Part shown: positions 9,801 through 21,430 of the stretch, piece by piece
Layout of the letters: each line of letters starts with the position of its first letter
How positions within the stretch are numbered: the first letter of the stretch is position 1
Origin: Trichaptum fuscoviolaceum
Taxonomy: Eukaryota; Basidiomycota; Agaricomycetes; Hymenochaetales; Trichaptaceae
Assembly (NCBI GenBank): GCA_910574455.1
Contig: CAJSYZ010000007.1
Span: forward strand, 4,106,461-4,170,460
Length of the DNA stretch: 64,000 nt
Direction: 5' to 3'
The notes under the pieces: model-generated
Told to the model about the DNA's origin: nothing
Database searches by the model: none
What the model saw: only the letters and a program-made list of their open reading frames with translations
Made by a program: the position numbers and the translations under genes

Positions 9801-11460
9801 GATATATGTATTTGCGCCCGGTGAGCGGCATCGGGGCAGCAAGCCTGTCAAGGTTGGACTCCTATCTTTCCGGTGAGCAACATTCTTGCATGTGTACCTT
9901 TATGACTCTCTGATATTCGAGGTGCAGGATCCGGGGACACCATGAACCCCCACAACACCATTGGTCGATCACAAGAGCCGTCACCAAGATAACAATATAT
10001 ATATGTATTTGCTCCCGGCGAGCGGCATCGAGGCTTCACCTACGAGACTGAGGCGAAGGCTGAAAGCCCAGATAGCAATATATATATGGTTTTAATTCCG
10101 GCGAGCGACATGTCGGTGAGTCTGATTCATGCACGCACCTTTTCAATTCTGACACACCCGCGAGGAACAGGGACTGAGGGGTGTGCTTTGCGACTATGGT
10201 CGCAAAGGCACTCTTCCCGCTCAGTCGCAGTCGACGCTGGACTGGCGCACCAGATGCAATACGCAATCAATTGAACAAGAGCTTACCGCCGCGTCCGCGT
10301 CTTCTCGAAGCTGGAGCACGCGAGATCTTCACGCCGCCCGAGCTGCACGTACAGAGCGCAGCTTCCGCTTCTTCTGATAGGCGTTTCTTATGCACCGAGG
10401 ACAATTTTCTGGCTTGGTGCGGCCTACGCGTCTCGAAAGAGTGTTTTCAGTGCCTCCAAACGGCCGTAAAGCTGCTGGCATGCTGCAGCTCGCGCGGTCT
10501 ATGCAATCAGTTGAACTTCTTCACGACGGTGAAGCTGGGTGGAAGCTACGCACTATGGAATTGCAGAGAGACGACAAGGCTCCCCGGTTGTGAGGAATCG
10601 GTTGCATTCCTTGAGGGCAAAGAGTGTGACCAACGTCGTTCTGCCGCTGAGCCTACGTGGACACTGCGAGTATTGCGAAGTGGAGATAACAGAGGAATCG
10701 GTTGCATTCCTTGAGAGTGCCCAGGTCGACAAGACGCACCCGTCAACGCATCCGAGCGGTTCAGCCATCCGTCGTGCTATCCTCGGTGTACGGCGCTGAG
10801 CTTGCAGGAGTGCCGCTGAGTATTGCAAAGTGGAGACGACATTGAATACACACCCAGGCCGACAAGACACACCCGTCAGCGGTTCAGTCATCCGTGTGCG
10901 CGAGGGCCAACTGCGTTGTAGTGCAGGTCTGGAAGCGAAAGGGTGTTTGCCAACGTCGTGCTGGCGCTCTGCAGTGCGCGGGAGGGCAGAGCTCGAGTTC
11001 CAAGCTCGCTGTGTCAGGAGCTTGAGAACGCGGATGCCTGCCAACATATACACCGTACACTGACCGACGGACGCAGTCGTGAGGAATCGGTTGCATTCCT
11101 TGGCCATGAAAGTGTCTTCGATGTCGTGCTGGTGCTCTGCCGTGTGCGCGAGGGCGGAATTCAAGTTCCAAGTTCGCCGTGTCAGGAGCTCGAGAACGCG
11201 GATGTGCACTTACCGGTGCTCCAGCTCTCCTATCCCATCAGCAACACCAACACAGTCCCTCCTGTCGTGCTAGAGTGCATGCAAAGGCGATTCTTTCATG
11301 AGTTCAACAGCCAGTCTATGCATCCATTCGGAATCAGGCGATCACAGAGTGTCTTCAGTGTGTCCAAATGGCCCTGGCTGCGATTCTCGTGCTGGCGCTC
11401 TGCAGTGTGCTCGGAGAGTTGAGCCCGCCGTGTCAGGAGCTCGAGAACGCTGGCATTGAC
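9800..11460. repeat. Internal direct repeats of the array unit (three small families)
   Basis: Family 1: TGTATTTGCKCCCGGYGAGCGG-like sequence begins at 9807 and 10004, with a diverged third copy at 10087. Family 2: GAGGAATCGGTTGCATTCCT at 10592, 10692 and 11081; it contains the inverted pair GGAAT..ATTCC. Family 3: a block ending GTGTCAGGAGCTYGAGAACG at 11011, 11179 and 11430. Spacings are irregular. On the minus strand the families produce repeated peptides such as CRSPGANTYIYCYLG and RVLELLTRR..AECQHD-like runs, but frames are not kept between repeats, so coding is doubtful. The same blocks recur in copies 2 and 3. Confidence 0.7.
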
Positions 11461-11572
11461 ATATGTGTTGATAAACGCAAAGCAGGAGAGAAATGGTCTG
11501 AAGCCAACAGCGACGCAGAGTAACGTGCGCCACTGCAGTGACTCACGCCGGCGGGCCGAGTCACGGCTCACT

Positions 11573-12110
11573 TGAATGCTCACTTTCGAGTCAATTTCTA
11601 TGTATTCTTCGTCAAACTTTGTAGAATAGCTGCGGGCATTGAAATGAATGCTATTGGTGCAAAAATTAATATGTAATTGAGATGTAGACACTGTAATGGT
11701 ACCAATCTTTGCATTCTCAGTCCGGCTGGGCACGGTTTGTGCCGTGAGTCGAGTTGACCTTGAATGCTCATTTCCGAGCTCACTTTTGAAGCACTCTCTG
11801 CCAGATTTTCAGAGTATCTGCGGATATCAAAATGGAAGCTATCGATGCAGAAATTAGAGTGTAATTGAGATATAGGCTCTCTAATGATAGCAATCTTCGC
11901 ATTCTCAGTACAGCGCGACTCGGACTTGGACTCAGTTGGCCGCGAACTTGAATGCTCATTTCCAAGCTCAATTTTGAAGCACTCTCTGCCGGATTCTCAG
12001 AGTATCTGCAGGCATCAAAATGAAAGCTATTGGTGCAGAAATTAGAGTGTAATTGAGATATAGGCTCTCTAATGATACCAATCTTTGCATTTCAAGGCCA
12101 ATTTTTATGC
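11573..12110. repeat. 188-bp tandem repeat, about 3 units (copy 1)
   Basis: TGAATGCTCAYTTYCRAG begins at 11573, 11761 and 11949, exactly 188 bases apart. Each unit then carries a GAAGCACTCTCTGCC..TTCAGAGTATCTGC stretch (units 2 and 3), AAATTARWRTGTAATTGAGAT and CAATCTTTGCATTCTCAG. As 188 is not a multiple of 3, the frame shifts from unit to unit, so this is a non-coding minisatellite. A fourth, shortened and diverged unit may extend to about 12165. Confidence 0.85.
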
Positions 12111-12189
12111 ACTCTTTTCCAATTTTGAAGACTACTAGCTGCGGGCATTGGTGCAAAAAGTTCTGTATTTCACCAGCCTCTATGCACAT

Positions 12190-14190
12190 TTTCTCTCCCC
12201 GCTTCGCCTCTCACTACATCGCTTATTGCTACCCATGGCTCGCGAACTTACGCGCAAATTAGTATGCGCCAATCCATAGGACAGCTAGATGTCAACTTTT
12301 TTCGCCCGTCCAGCCAATACAGAGCCCAAAATTTGTCCTTCCAAGTCTTTGCATTCGCCAGAGATCCCAGCCGACGCGAAGATATCGCCTGCGCGGAGAT
12401 ACCGTTCCAGACTGACGTCGCGCGGATCCCAATTTGCTTCCGCCGGTGCCTTCTCCGACGAACAAGTCAATGTTTGCCACGCGTTCCTATGCCGTTGTTA
12501 TATGCCTCGATTTGAGCTGTGCTCGAGGAAGAGTAAATGGAGGAGCAGGGGTGGAGGAGAGCACTGCGGCTTCTATGGCCGCTGCTTCCACTACTCAACA
12601 GGCTGTAAACATATACAAACAGAACAGAACCATACTAACCCTGACATTCCGCATGCGCGTGTCCACTTTTTCATGTCAACCATATATCCAAGGCTATGTA
12701 TGTCTACAGATAACTGTCAACTCTCATCCGAACTTACACTAAGTCAGGCGACTCTATCAAGCTTTCCCAATATTGTTATGAGAGGATTTATCGGTGAAGT
12801 CATCCCGGAATAAACCCTTCATTGAATGCCTATTCTCGACATTGATGCCGTCGGATGTGACCTCACCCGCACACACTTTTCTCAGACAAAAGCGACCGCG
12901 AGCCTGTTCGAAAGCGGGTTTGAAACACAAAGAAACGCTTTGGTCATACACGATAGGCTTCTTCAAGAAATTCTGAAGTCCCTTGACTCTTCGCGGATGC
13001 TCCCTGCCCAATCCTGTGATTTTTGTCCTGTTGTCTGGATCTCACCCTCAGGCGGCCGTATCTTGTCTTCGATTTATTATACAGGAATGCTCGTTAGAAG
13101 ATGGCAAACTCGATGCCACACTGCACACTGTTATTACACGTGTTTTCAATTGAACGCAAGAATCCCTCGGCCGGATTTTGTTACTCTATTCCCGATCCCC
13201 ATATGATACTATTTCATTGATCTTTCATCACTTAGCTGTCGATCCTCAGGGTAGACTACCATCAGCGCAATGGCCTTGGTCGCGATGAGCCTCGGGTGCT
13301 TTTGCCCCGGGTCCAATTGGCTTTAGCGAACGAATTACTGTCTGATGATGCGCCTCGGGACCCACTGGAAATGGTATACTTGACTTCGATCCGCTCTGCG
13401 AGTGACCAAAATGCACGTAATTATCGAACCTCAATGGATGTCCTCGAACACGACAACCTCCCAGCGCTGACAGTCGACACGGAACCCATTGGAAACTCCC
13501 CAAAATTTATGTACCATTCAGCTTCTTTCTTGGACGTCGTTCGGAACAGGTCAATGACCCGTCGGCCATCGGATCCTTCCCCCACTCCCGCTTCCATCCG
13601 AAGTTTCCCTCAAATCAAACATTGCGGAGTGCAGGGACGAAGTCGCGGAGGCGGCATGGCTGCTAAATAGTAGTCCGATATAGAGATCCGGCACACAAAG
13701 GCAATCAAGCTCATCGATCATAAAACGATAAGAGGTTATAGTCAATCCTGCACTCTGTCCTGCTGATTTTAATTAATTCCATTCAGAAGGCATCTTTCAT
13801 TTCAAATCGAATTCATTCTATGCCCCACCCCACTTCTCTGGACATCCAAACAGTTCTTCGATATGGTTTGCTTGACCAGCACGCAGCGTAGAACACTGAC
13901 CCTCGACGGCGCGAGTACATGCATGTGCATGCGGGGTATGGGCACCAGCGCTTGCTGGGCTGCTCCAGGATCGGAAGATATCTCCCGAATCTCCCATAGC
14001 ATTGCACAGAACAAATTAAAGGAACGCGCTGGGTTGGGACTCTATCGGAAGTTCTCTCCATGCTTCAGACCAAAACTGGACAGCCGCCGGCTTCATGCGC
14101 GCGCTTGTCAATTTGCGAGATTCTACGGAGCGTGAACTATCTGAACCTCTAGGGCAACTTTACCCATCGACCACCGTGACGGGCGAACAG
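12190..14190. other. Array, 2-kb stretch without a recognisable gene
   Basis: Frames of 60-170 codons occur on both strands (for example 12289-12813 plus, 12826-13206 plus and 13296-13670 plus), but none resembles a family I know. Corresponding stretches are 21509-23508 in copy 2 and 30831-32715 in copy 3. In copy 3 the frames from 31.3 kb on are altered by indels, which argues against selection on them. Confidence 0.35.
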
Positions 14191-14862
14191 AAAGATAGTG
14201 ATATCGACCGCGTCTTCGAAGGAGAAGTTGGACTTCATAACCAATCTTCCCGGGGGAGTCCTCGGTGCAACACCATGCTGTAAACTATAAGACGCAAGAC
14301 GTTGTCGAGGAGGTTAAGAAGCTCACAAATGGCAACTTGAAAGGCGTCAATGTCATGATAGACTTCATTGGGCAGAGTCACTGGCAGAAAAATATCGATT
14401 CTCTGGCTGTGGATGGCAGAATGACCATGTTGTCTTTACTGAGTGGTAAGGACACTGTAGAATGACCCTTTAACGAGTCGTAAATCTAACTACTTAAAAT
14501 GATAGGTGCTCAAGTGTTGAACTTCAATCTCTGTAAGCGCTTCAAGTTGCACATAGAAGGCTCGACGCTGCGCGCTTACACTGTTGAATATAAGAAAAAG
14601 CTGGTTTCTCGGTAACCTTCGCCTTTCACTTGTACACATTCGCAACCAATGACTCATTCATTTAGCTTCAAGCGCGAAGTGCTCGATGGTTTGCTGAATG
14701 GAAAGCTTAGAAGCTATGTACACAAGGTCTACCAGTGGTCAGATATTCAAGATGCCCATCGAGAAATGGAGGCCGATAAGAATATGTGAGTCTGCTCTCT
14801 CACGCGCATGATATTGACTAACAACACTTTCTAGCGGCATCATTATTGCAGAAATTGCTTAG
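14191..14862 (+). pseudogene. Quinone oxidoreductase (PIG3-like, MDR family) C-terminal remnant, copy 1
   Basis: The family reduces quinones with NADPH. Pieces in order are KIVISTASSKEKLDF (end of the Rossmann beta strand), then in another frame HAVNYKTQDVVEEVKKLTNG and VNVMIDFIGQSHWQKNIDSL, DGRMTMLSLLSG, an intron from about 14446 to 14506, and RFKLHIEGSTLRAYTVEYKK. After a second intron come FKREVLDGLLNGKLRSYVHK and VYQWSDIQDAHREMEADKN, then after a third intron GIIIAEIA and stop at 14862. The frame breaks at about 14270 between GGVLGAT and HAVNYK. The catalytic N-terminal half was not found upstream. The introns are intact, so the copy arose by DNA duplication and not through RNA. Confidence 0.85.
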
Positions 14863-14922
14863 GGAAGAAATAGATAAGATTAATGAGAGAAACACCCTTG
14901 TCATTATTGCTGCTTGAAGACC

Positions 14923-15516
14923 CGTCCAGACCTCAAGATCACCGTCCTCGAAGCCGGCGTCGCATGGCTCGTTAATGTCCCCAATGGTCGTGCGCAAGCC
15001 GGTGGACAGTTTTGTCGCCAAGCTCGAGAGTGCGTTCGTCGTCGTCAAGCACGCTGCGCTCTTCACTTCTACAATCCTCTCGAAGGTGCTTGCGTCCTCG
15101 AACATCGTTCGTATGAACGCGACAGCTGTGGAGAACGGAGCGGGCAAATCGCGCGTTGGCGGGGTCGAAATGGACGCTCGTAGCCCTCAACTATGATACG
15201 TAGTCATGCATGGACCCAAACACGATCACGGCTTCAGCGATCGTCTCTCCCATGGGCGCATTTTTCTCTGCGAAGCGCTTGGTGAGCGCCGGTCTACTGG
15301 AGCAGCTTGGGAAACATGCGTGGCCTCGACATGAATCGCGCCGAGCCTGCAAGTGCGAGGTGACACCTGGGCTCATCATGGCCGGTACGTCGTCGCTTCA
15401 TGCCTTCTCTCTTATTCGTCTCAGGCATAGAACTTAGAGAGATCCAACCGTATGGGCCCGACCTTCCGTGCGATGATGGCAAGTGGAAGCAAAGCCGCGC
15501 ACACAACTCGCAAATA
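14923..15516 (+). pseudogene. THI4: Thiamine thiazole synthase (THI4) remnant, copy 1
   Basis: THI4 builds the thiazole part of thiamine from NAD and glycine, using its own Cys as sulfur donor. Pieces in order are RPDLKITVLEAG (FAD/NAD Rossmann region), PMVVRKPVDSFVAKLESAF, VVVKHAALFTSTILSKVLAS, NATAVEN, ALNYDT-stop-SCMDPNTITA, PMGAF.SAKRLVSAGLLEQL, MRGLDMNRAE, EVTPGLIMAG, an intron from about 15385 and SNRMGPTFRAMMASGSKAA. Frames change several times, and a TAG at 15201-15203 sits directly before the SCMDPNT motif that holds the donor Cys. The N-terminal part is missing, and the N-terminal half of the recognisable region is compressed. It lies 60 bases after the quinone oxidoreductase remnant. 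Confidence 0.88.
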
Positions 15517-15825
15517 GTCACCGGGAAGAGCCTGTTTGTGCTACGCTATTCAGTGTGAAGGACTTGACGGGTGGAGGTGCAGGTACATACTCTTATTGCC
15601 TCTCCTTCGACCAAACTGCTCTTCTCGCTGTATTCGGCCGTCCGTGCACAAGTAGAGCATCAAGATCGAGTCGGCTGAGTCCACGAGCACCCAAGAATTA
15701 GTAGGTCTGACTACACACGGGGAGGATGACTGTGTCTCTGCGCGCGTCCTTCTTTGCGAGACTGTTTCACAGTCTGATACAGTATGGACGAGACTCTACT
15801 CACTGGACATTAGCATGGCTAATCG

Positions 15826-17675
15826 TCAAAGGGAGACTATGGAAGGACTTACGGTGTAGACACAATGTACCAAGTACTGAATGAAGCTTGTGATAAGTTC
15901 CAACTGCGACGAGAGAAGCACAATATGTGTCAAAGAAGCGACCATGTATAGTAGGCAAGTAGCGATAGCACAATGTTTCGGGAGATCGAGTTGGAATAGA
16001 ATTTCAATACCCTTCATGCGCAACATTTGCAAATGTCAGCAATATGTAAGATCACTTAAGCAAAGAGAGGACACGAACCGTCAGTATAGCAAAGCCGTTG
16101 CATAAGTCCATTTCGAACCCTGTGGGTGATTGTCGATAATGATAGTAATGCCGCCGATGTGGAAAGTTGGATCTTCCTATTGCAAACACGAATGTTAATC
16201 CTGACCTCGCGACATTGAGTAATCGATTGTAATACGCACCATAAGTTGACGAGCTATGGCTTGAACGATAGATGTAGTGGAATTGAGCCAGCGACGACGC
16301 TGTGAGATCACGCCAACTTGATGTAGCGCTGGATCTCAGACTCGCCACGCTTGGAGACTAATTCCCAGCTTACATCTGGTAACAGATGTTTCAACCAAGC
16401 GCCCATGATAGCAAGTGAGTACATACCATTTAAAAGGATTTCCGTCGCCAGTTGCGTCGTTCTGCAGCACACGGCCCACTAATCCGAATAGTCCAATATC
16501 CAGACTGCTCAGCAAACACGTCGAGGTGCCGGCAGGATGGGTATCGGTTCCGTCACTGTGTACTTTGCGTTACACTCGAACCTGCATTCTTTGCTGGCCA
16601 GTAGTCGAGTTCTGTGATCAGTGCGAGGAGTACACCGAACAGTAGGGCGGATAAGACAACTGATATAGCGAGGGCAGAGCGAGGTCTGCAGCGAACGGGA
16701 TCAGACTTTGCGGTTAAGACGCGCATGCACAAGGGCATGCTAGGGTGATCAGTGACTCACTGTTACTGTGACGACTCCTACGGGAGAAAGTGAGAGCCTC
16801 GAAAACAGTGAGCTTGTTGATGACCACAATAGTCCCAGGTTCGAGTCCACCACCTCTCTGTCCATGCGCCAGGCTGTATTTCACTACAAAGCAGAGTTCG
16901 GCCATCTAATATAGGCAACGACTGACCTGGTTTACACTTTCGGTGAGCAGAGATTACAAGTGCGGCAAGGCTCACGGTAGTTGCAGTCAAGGACACACGT
17001 CGCGTCACCTCGCAACGGCGCAGACGGCGCTTCAGGGACAGACGCCGAACTAGAAGGCTCACGGACATAGCTTGAGGTTATATTAGCTTACAAGAAGACC
17101 AGAAGGTAGATATCAAAGGCAAGGGCAGAGCACAGACTCCGGTGCGTTGTTGTCAGTCTAGGGTCCGAGCGACAACTAATGAAGGCCAGACTCATTTCTC
17201 AAAGGTTAGTACTATAAGAAATGTGAGGTAAAATTGAAAAGGTAATATGAAGTTAAATGAAACTCACGTTGTCCGCGCGCATGGACGCCATAGTGGCCTT
17301 ACGGACGTCAGTCATATTAGATCCACTTAGCACGGCCATAGGATCTCCTTGTTCTTCACGGGCGACTGTCGCAAGCAGTAGGAAGAGGTCTAAGATTCAT
17401 TAGAGAGTGTTGACACAATGTAATAAGCAGATACTCACATCTATTATTTGTCTGGGTTCTGGAACATAACAGACGCAGTACAAAAGCACAATAGACATTG
17501 AATAGTACCTTGAATCGGACTCGAAGCAATGGTCTTGAGTAAGGTTGTGCACGAGAGGTCAAACTGAAAGTCAACCCCGAGATAGAAATCAGCAAAGCAT
17601 GCAATTACGGATTGAACTCACATATTGTCACTTACAGCGCAAATGCAATATTGAGCATGGTGCATGCAGGACCAT
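15826..17675 (-). CDS. Candidate multi-exon membrane protein spanning the copy 1/copy 2 junction
   Basis: Minus-strand exon-like pieces with GT..AG borders are visible: LTFSLTSRAQPYSRPLLRVR and CAFVLRLLCSRTQTNN (17450-17604), an exon reading LFLLLATVAREEQGDPMAVL (17262-17387), MSVSLLVRRLSLKRRLRR (17066), ALAISVVLSALLFGVLLALI (membrane-like, about 16650), LDIGLFGLVGRVLQNDATGD (about 16490) and CAIATCLLYMVASLTHIVLL (membrane-like, about 15950). The start (ATG near 17675) lies in the first 240 bases of the next repeat unit, so the gene only exists where two units meet. Relative to the copy at 25.2-27.0 kb there is one extra T near 16390. I do not recognise the family, and the exact exon chain is unproven. 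Confidence 0.35.
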
Positions 17676-17898
17676 TGAGACGTGGGTGATATAATGTAGT
17701 AGAGAGGCAAGTGCAAGAGGAGAAGATGAGGAGAGAGAGGAGAGATGGCGAAGAGCCTGAGGAACTTGGGGACAGACTGGACCAGTATTTATACCTTTCA
17801 AAAGCTACAGACTCCGTCAGACAGAACACGAGAGAGGTATAATCGGCCGATACTCACTGACTCATTTACGACACAGGGAAAAAGCCAAGCGAAGAAGA

Positions 17899-18327
17899 AT
17901 GGCCAATTTCTACAGTGTCCGAGCATACCTCCAAACCAGTGTTTCGAGCACCGTGCAGCTGTCCCTCTCGTCCCGTCCCTCTAACCACTTGCAACGACCT
18001 CCAGCAGGGATTCCAGACCTCACCATCACCCTCCAATCCTCCAGAATGTGGCCAAAAAGCTCAGAATATGCCAAATGCACTCTCTGTGCAGACGGCAAAG
18101 TGCTCACAAAAATACAGCCTTCGGACATTCCAGACAGCGGCTACGCACTAGCATCATTCCCACAGCATAACCGAGACCCTGAACCCCTGGTTTCTGATGC
18201 GAAAAGAGCGATGCGAAGTATGGAGGACTTCTTCCGAGTGAATGGGACGTATGAGCCGTGCTGCAGTTGCACGGCTTGCTCGAGTCGAGTTCGTGAGCTG
18301 GGGGGAGACGGGGTGGTACATCTTTGA
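17899..18327 (+). CDS. Conserved 142-codon ORF of the array (copy 2)
   Basis: Same 142-codon frame as at 8576-9004, with no difference in the predicted protein. Function unknown. Confidence 0.35.
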   Translation: MANFYSVRAYLQTSVSSTVQLSLSSRPSNHLQRPPAGIPDLTITLQSSRMWPKSSEYAKCTLCADGKVLTKIQPSDIPDSGYALASFPQHNRDPEPLVSDAKRAMRSMEDFFRVNGTYEPCCSCTACSSRVRELGGDGVVHL

Positions 18328-20893
18328 AGCTTAGGGTCTATACATGATACTTCAGTAGTCATTGTTGCAGCACAAAGCTTAGGTATGTTGGCAATGTGTG
18401 TCAAACAGGCCTACAGCAGATGGACAGAGCTCACCCGGAGATTCTGCAATTTGGACAGTTTCGCTCGCATATTTCGCTTATCGGGTAGTATTACGTCCAA
18501 CATAGAGGCCTTCCATGCGTTTCAGGACCTTCCATCAGACGTGGATAGTGTCCCGAGCGTTGCGAGCCATGGAAGGAGGTGCGAGAGGCCGGGAGAGCAC
18601 TCACCTCTCCGTGTCTGGATTTCGGGGCTGAGATGCGGGGCAGCATAGACTTGCATGCTGGTGTAGAGGCCAATGCCAATAAAGATGCTGAAATCCAGAG
18701 GTTGGTGCAATGAGATAGGTTCAATGGCCTGCTCGCAGGTCATGGTTGAAGAGCAGGAGGTTGAGCCAGGATTGGCAGCACGCATTGACCCTGCTTACGT
18801 AATCCATTTCCGGCCGGTGCAGATTTCTGCATTTTCTCCTTTGATTGCTTTGGTTTTAGAAATCAGAGCCTTCAAAGTAGTTACAGGCTTCAATCTGTAT
18901 AATAGCACATATATTATGACATTGAAATGTTCAAATAATTGAGGGAATGAGCCCGAAACTCGACCCTGAGCAATTTAAGCGAGCATCGGCAATCTTGTGC
19001 AGTATAAAGCTTGTCTTTCCTCCGTCTCTGTGTTTCCCTTCCCCACAACAGTATTTTTTTCCGCTGTCTAACTGTGCATCTATCTGATCTGCCTTCAGCG
19101 TCGCGATTTGGAGACACAAAGATGATATATGTATTTGCGCCCGGTGAGCGGCATCGGGGCAGCAAGCCTGTCAAGGTTGGACTCCTATCTTTCCGGTGAG
19201 CAACATTCTTGCATGTGTACCTTTATGACTCTCTGATATTCGAGGTGCAGGATCCGGGGACACCATGAACCCCCACAACACCATTGGTCGATCACAAGAG
19301 CCGTCACCAAGATAACAATATATATATGTATTTGCTCCCGGCGAGCGGCATCGAGGCTTCACCTACGAGACTGAGGCGAAGGCTGAAAGCCCAGATAGCA
19401 ATATATATATGGTTTTAATTCCGGCGAGCGACATGTCGGTGAGTCTGATTCATGCACGCACCTTTTCAATTCTGACACACCCGCGAGGAACAGGGACTGA
19501 GGGGTGTGCTTTGCGACTATGGTCGCAAAGGCACTCTTCCCGCTCAGTCGCAGTCGACGCTGGACTGGCGCACCAGATGCAATACGCAATCAATTGAACA
19601 AGAGCTTACCGCCGCGTCCGCGTCTTCTCGAAGCTGGAGCACGCGAGATCTTCACGCCGCCCGAGCTGCACGTACAGAGCGCAGCTTCCGCTTCTTCTGA
19701 TAGGCGTTTCTTATGCACCGAGGACAATTTTCTGGCTTGGTGCGGCCTACGCGTCTCGAAAGAGTGTTTTCAGTGCCTCCAAACGGCCGTAAAGCTGCTG
19801 GCATGCTGCAGCTCGCGCGGTCTATGCAATCAGTTGAACTTCTTCACGACGGTGAAGCTGGGTGGAAGCTACGCACTATGGAATTGCAGAGAGACGACAA
19901 GGCTCCCCGGTTGTGAGGAATCGGTTGCATTCCTTGAGGGCAAAGAGTGTGACCAACGTCGTTCTGCCGCTGAGCCTACGTGGACACTGCGAGTATTGCG
20001 AAGTGGAGATAACAGAGGAATCGGTTGCATTCCTTGAGAGTGCCCAGGTCGACAAGACGCACCCGTCAACGCATCCGAGCGGTTCAGCCATCCGTCGTGC
20101 TATCCTCGGTGTACGGCGCTGAGCTTGCAGGAGTCCGCTGAGTATTGCAAAGTGGAGACGACATTGAATACACACCCAGGCCGACAAGACACACCCGTCA
20201 GCGGTTCAGTCATCCGTGTGCGCGAGGGCCAACTGCGTTGTAGTGCAGGTCTGGAAGCGAAAGGGTGTTTGCCAACGTCGTGCTGGCGCTCTGCAGTGCG
20301 CGGGAGGGCAGAGCTCGAGTTCCAAGCTCGCTGTGTCAGGAGCTTGAGAACGCGGATGCCTGCCAACATATACACCGTACACTGACCGACGGACGCAGTC
20401 GTGAGGAATCGGTTGCATTCCTTGGCCATGAAAGTGTCTTCGATGTCGTGCTGGTGCTCTGCCGTGTGCGCGAGGGCGGAATTCAAGTTCCAAGTTCGCC
20501 GTGTCAGGAGCTCGAGAACGCGGATGTGCACTTACCGGTGCTCCAGCTCTCCTATCCCATCAGCAACACCAACACAGTCCCTCCTGTCGTGCTAGAGTGC
20601 ATGCAAAGGCGATTCTTTCATGATTCAACAGCCAGTCTATGCATCCATTCGGAATCAGGCGATCACAGAGTGTCTTCAGTGTGTCCAAATGGCCCTGGCT
20701 GCGATTCTCGTGCTGGCGCTCTGCAGTGTGCTCGGAGAGTTGAGCCCGCCGTGTCAGGAGCTCGAGAACGCTGGCATTGACATATGTGTTGATAAACGCA
20801 AAGCAGGAGAGAAATGGTCTGAAGCCAACAGCGACGCAGAGTAACGTGCGCCACTGCAGTGACTCACGCCGGCGGGCCGAGTCACGGCTCACT

Positions 20894-21430
20894 TGAATGC
20901 TCACTTTCGAGTCAATTTCTATGTATTCTTCGTCAAACTTTGTAGAATAGCTGCGGGCATTGAAATGAATGCTATTGGTGCAAAAATTAATATGTAATTG
21001 AGATGTAGACACTGTAATGGTACCAATCTTTGCATTCTCAGCGGCTGGGCACGGTTTGTGCCGTGAGTCGAGTTGACCTTGAATGCTCATTTCCGAGCTC
21101 ACTTTTGAAGCACTCTCTGCCAGATTTTCAGAGTATCTGCGGATATCAAAATGGAAGCTATCGATGCAGAAATTAGAGTGTAATTGAGATATAGGCTCTC
21201 TAATGATAGCAATCTTCGCATTCTCAGTACAGCGCGACTCGGACTTGGACTCAGTTGGCCGCGAACTTGAATGCTCATTTCCAAGCTCAATTTTGAAGCA
21301 CTCTCTGCCGGATTCTCAGAGTATCTGCAGGCATCAAAATGAAAGCTATTGGTGCAGAAATTAGAGTGTAATTGAGATATAGGCTCTCTAATGATACCAA
21401 TCTTTGCATTTCAAGGCCAATTTTTATGCA
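20894..21430. repeat. 188-bp tandem repeat (copy 2)
   Basis: Same repeat as at 11573-12110. The first unit lacks four bases near 21041, where copies 1 and 3 read CAGTCCGGCTGGG. Confidence 0.8.

Larger units (their letters stand above)
8120..17442 (+). repeat. Tandem array, copy 1 of a 9.3-kb unit
   Basis: Sequence starting ATTATTTGTCTGGGTTCTGG at 8120 recurs at 17443 and 26756, giving unit lengths of 9323 and 9313. Copy 1 is joined on its left to single-copy sequence in the middle of what is, in the later copies, an exon region. Differences from copy 2 are scattered single-base changes (for example A/G near 12321 and C/T near 13983) and 1-4 base indels. Content: conserved 142-codon ORF, internal direct repeats (9.8-12.2 kb), diffuse non-coding sequence (12.2-14.1 kb), quinone oxidoreductase and THI4 remnants (14.19-15.52 kb), and minus-strand exons (15.8-17.4 kb). 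Confidence 0.95.

Noticed and set aside
10553..11209. 218-codon minus-strand ORF inside the array (also open in copy 3)
   Set aside because: It is split by a one-base deletion in copy 2 and made of short direct repeats with irregular spacing, so it is taken as repeat DNA.
16825..16860. GGTTCGAGTCC resembling a tRNA T-loop (also near 26155)
   Set aside because: The flanks cannot form the T-stem or an acceptor stem, and no anticodon arm was found.
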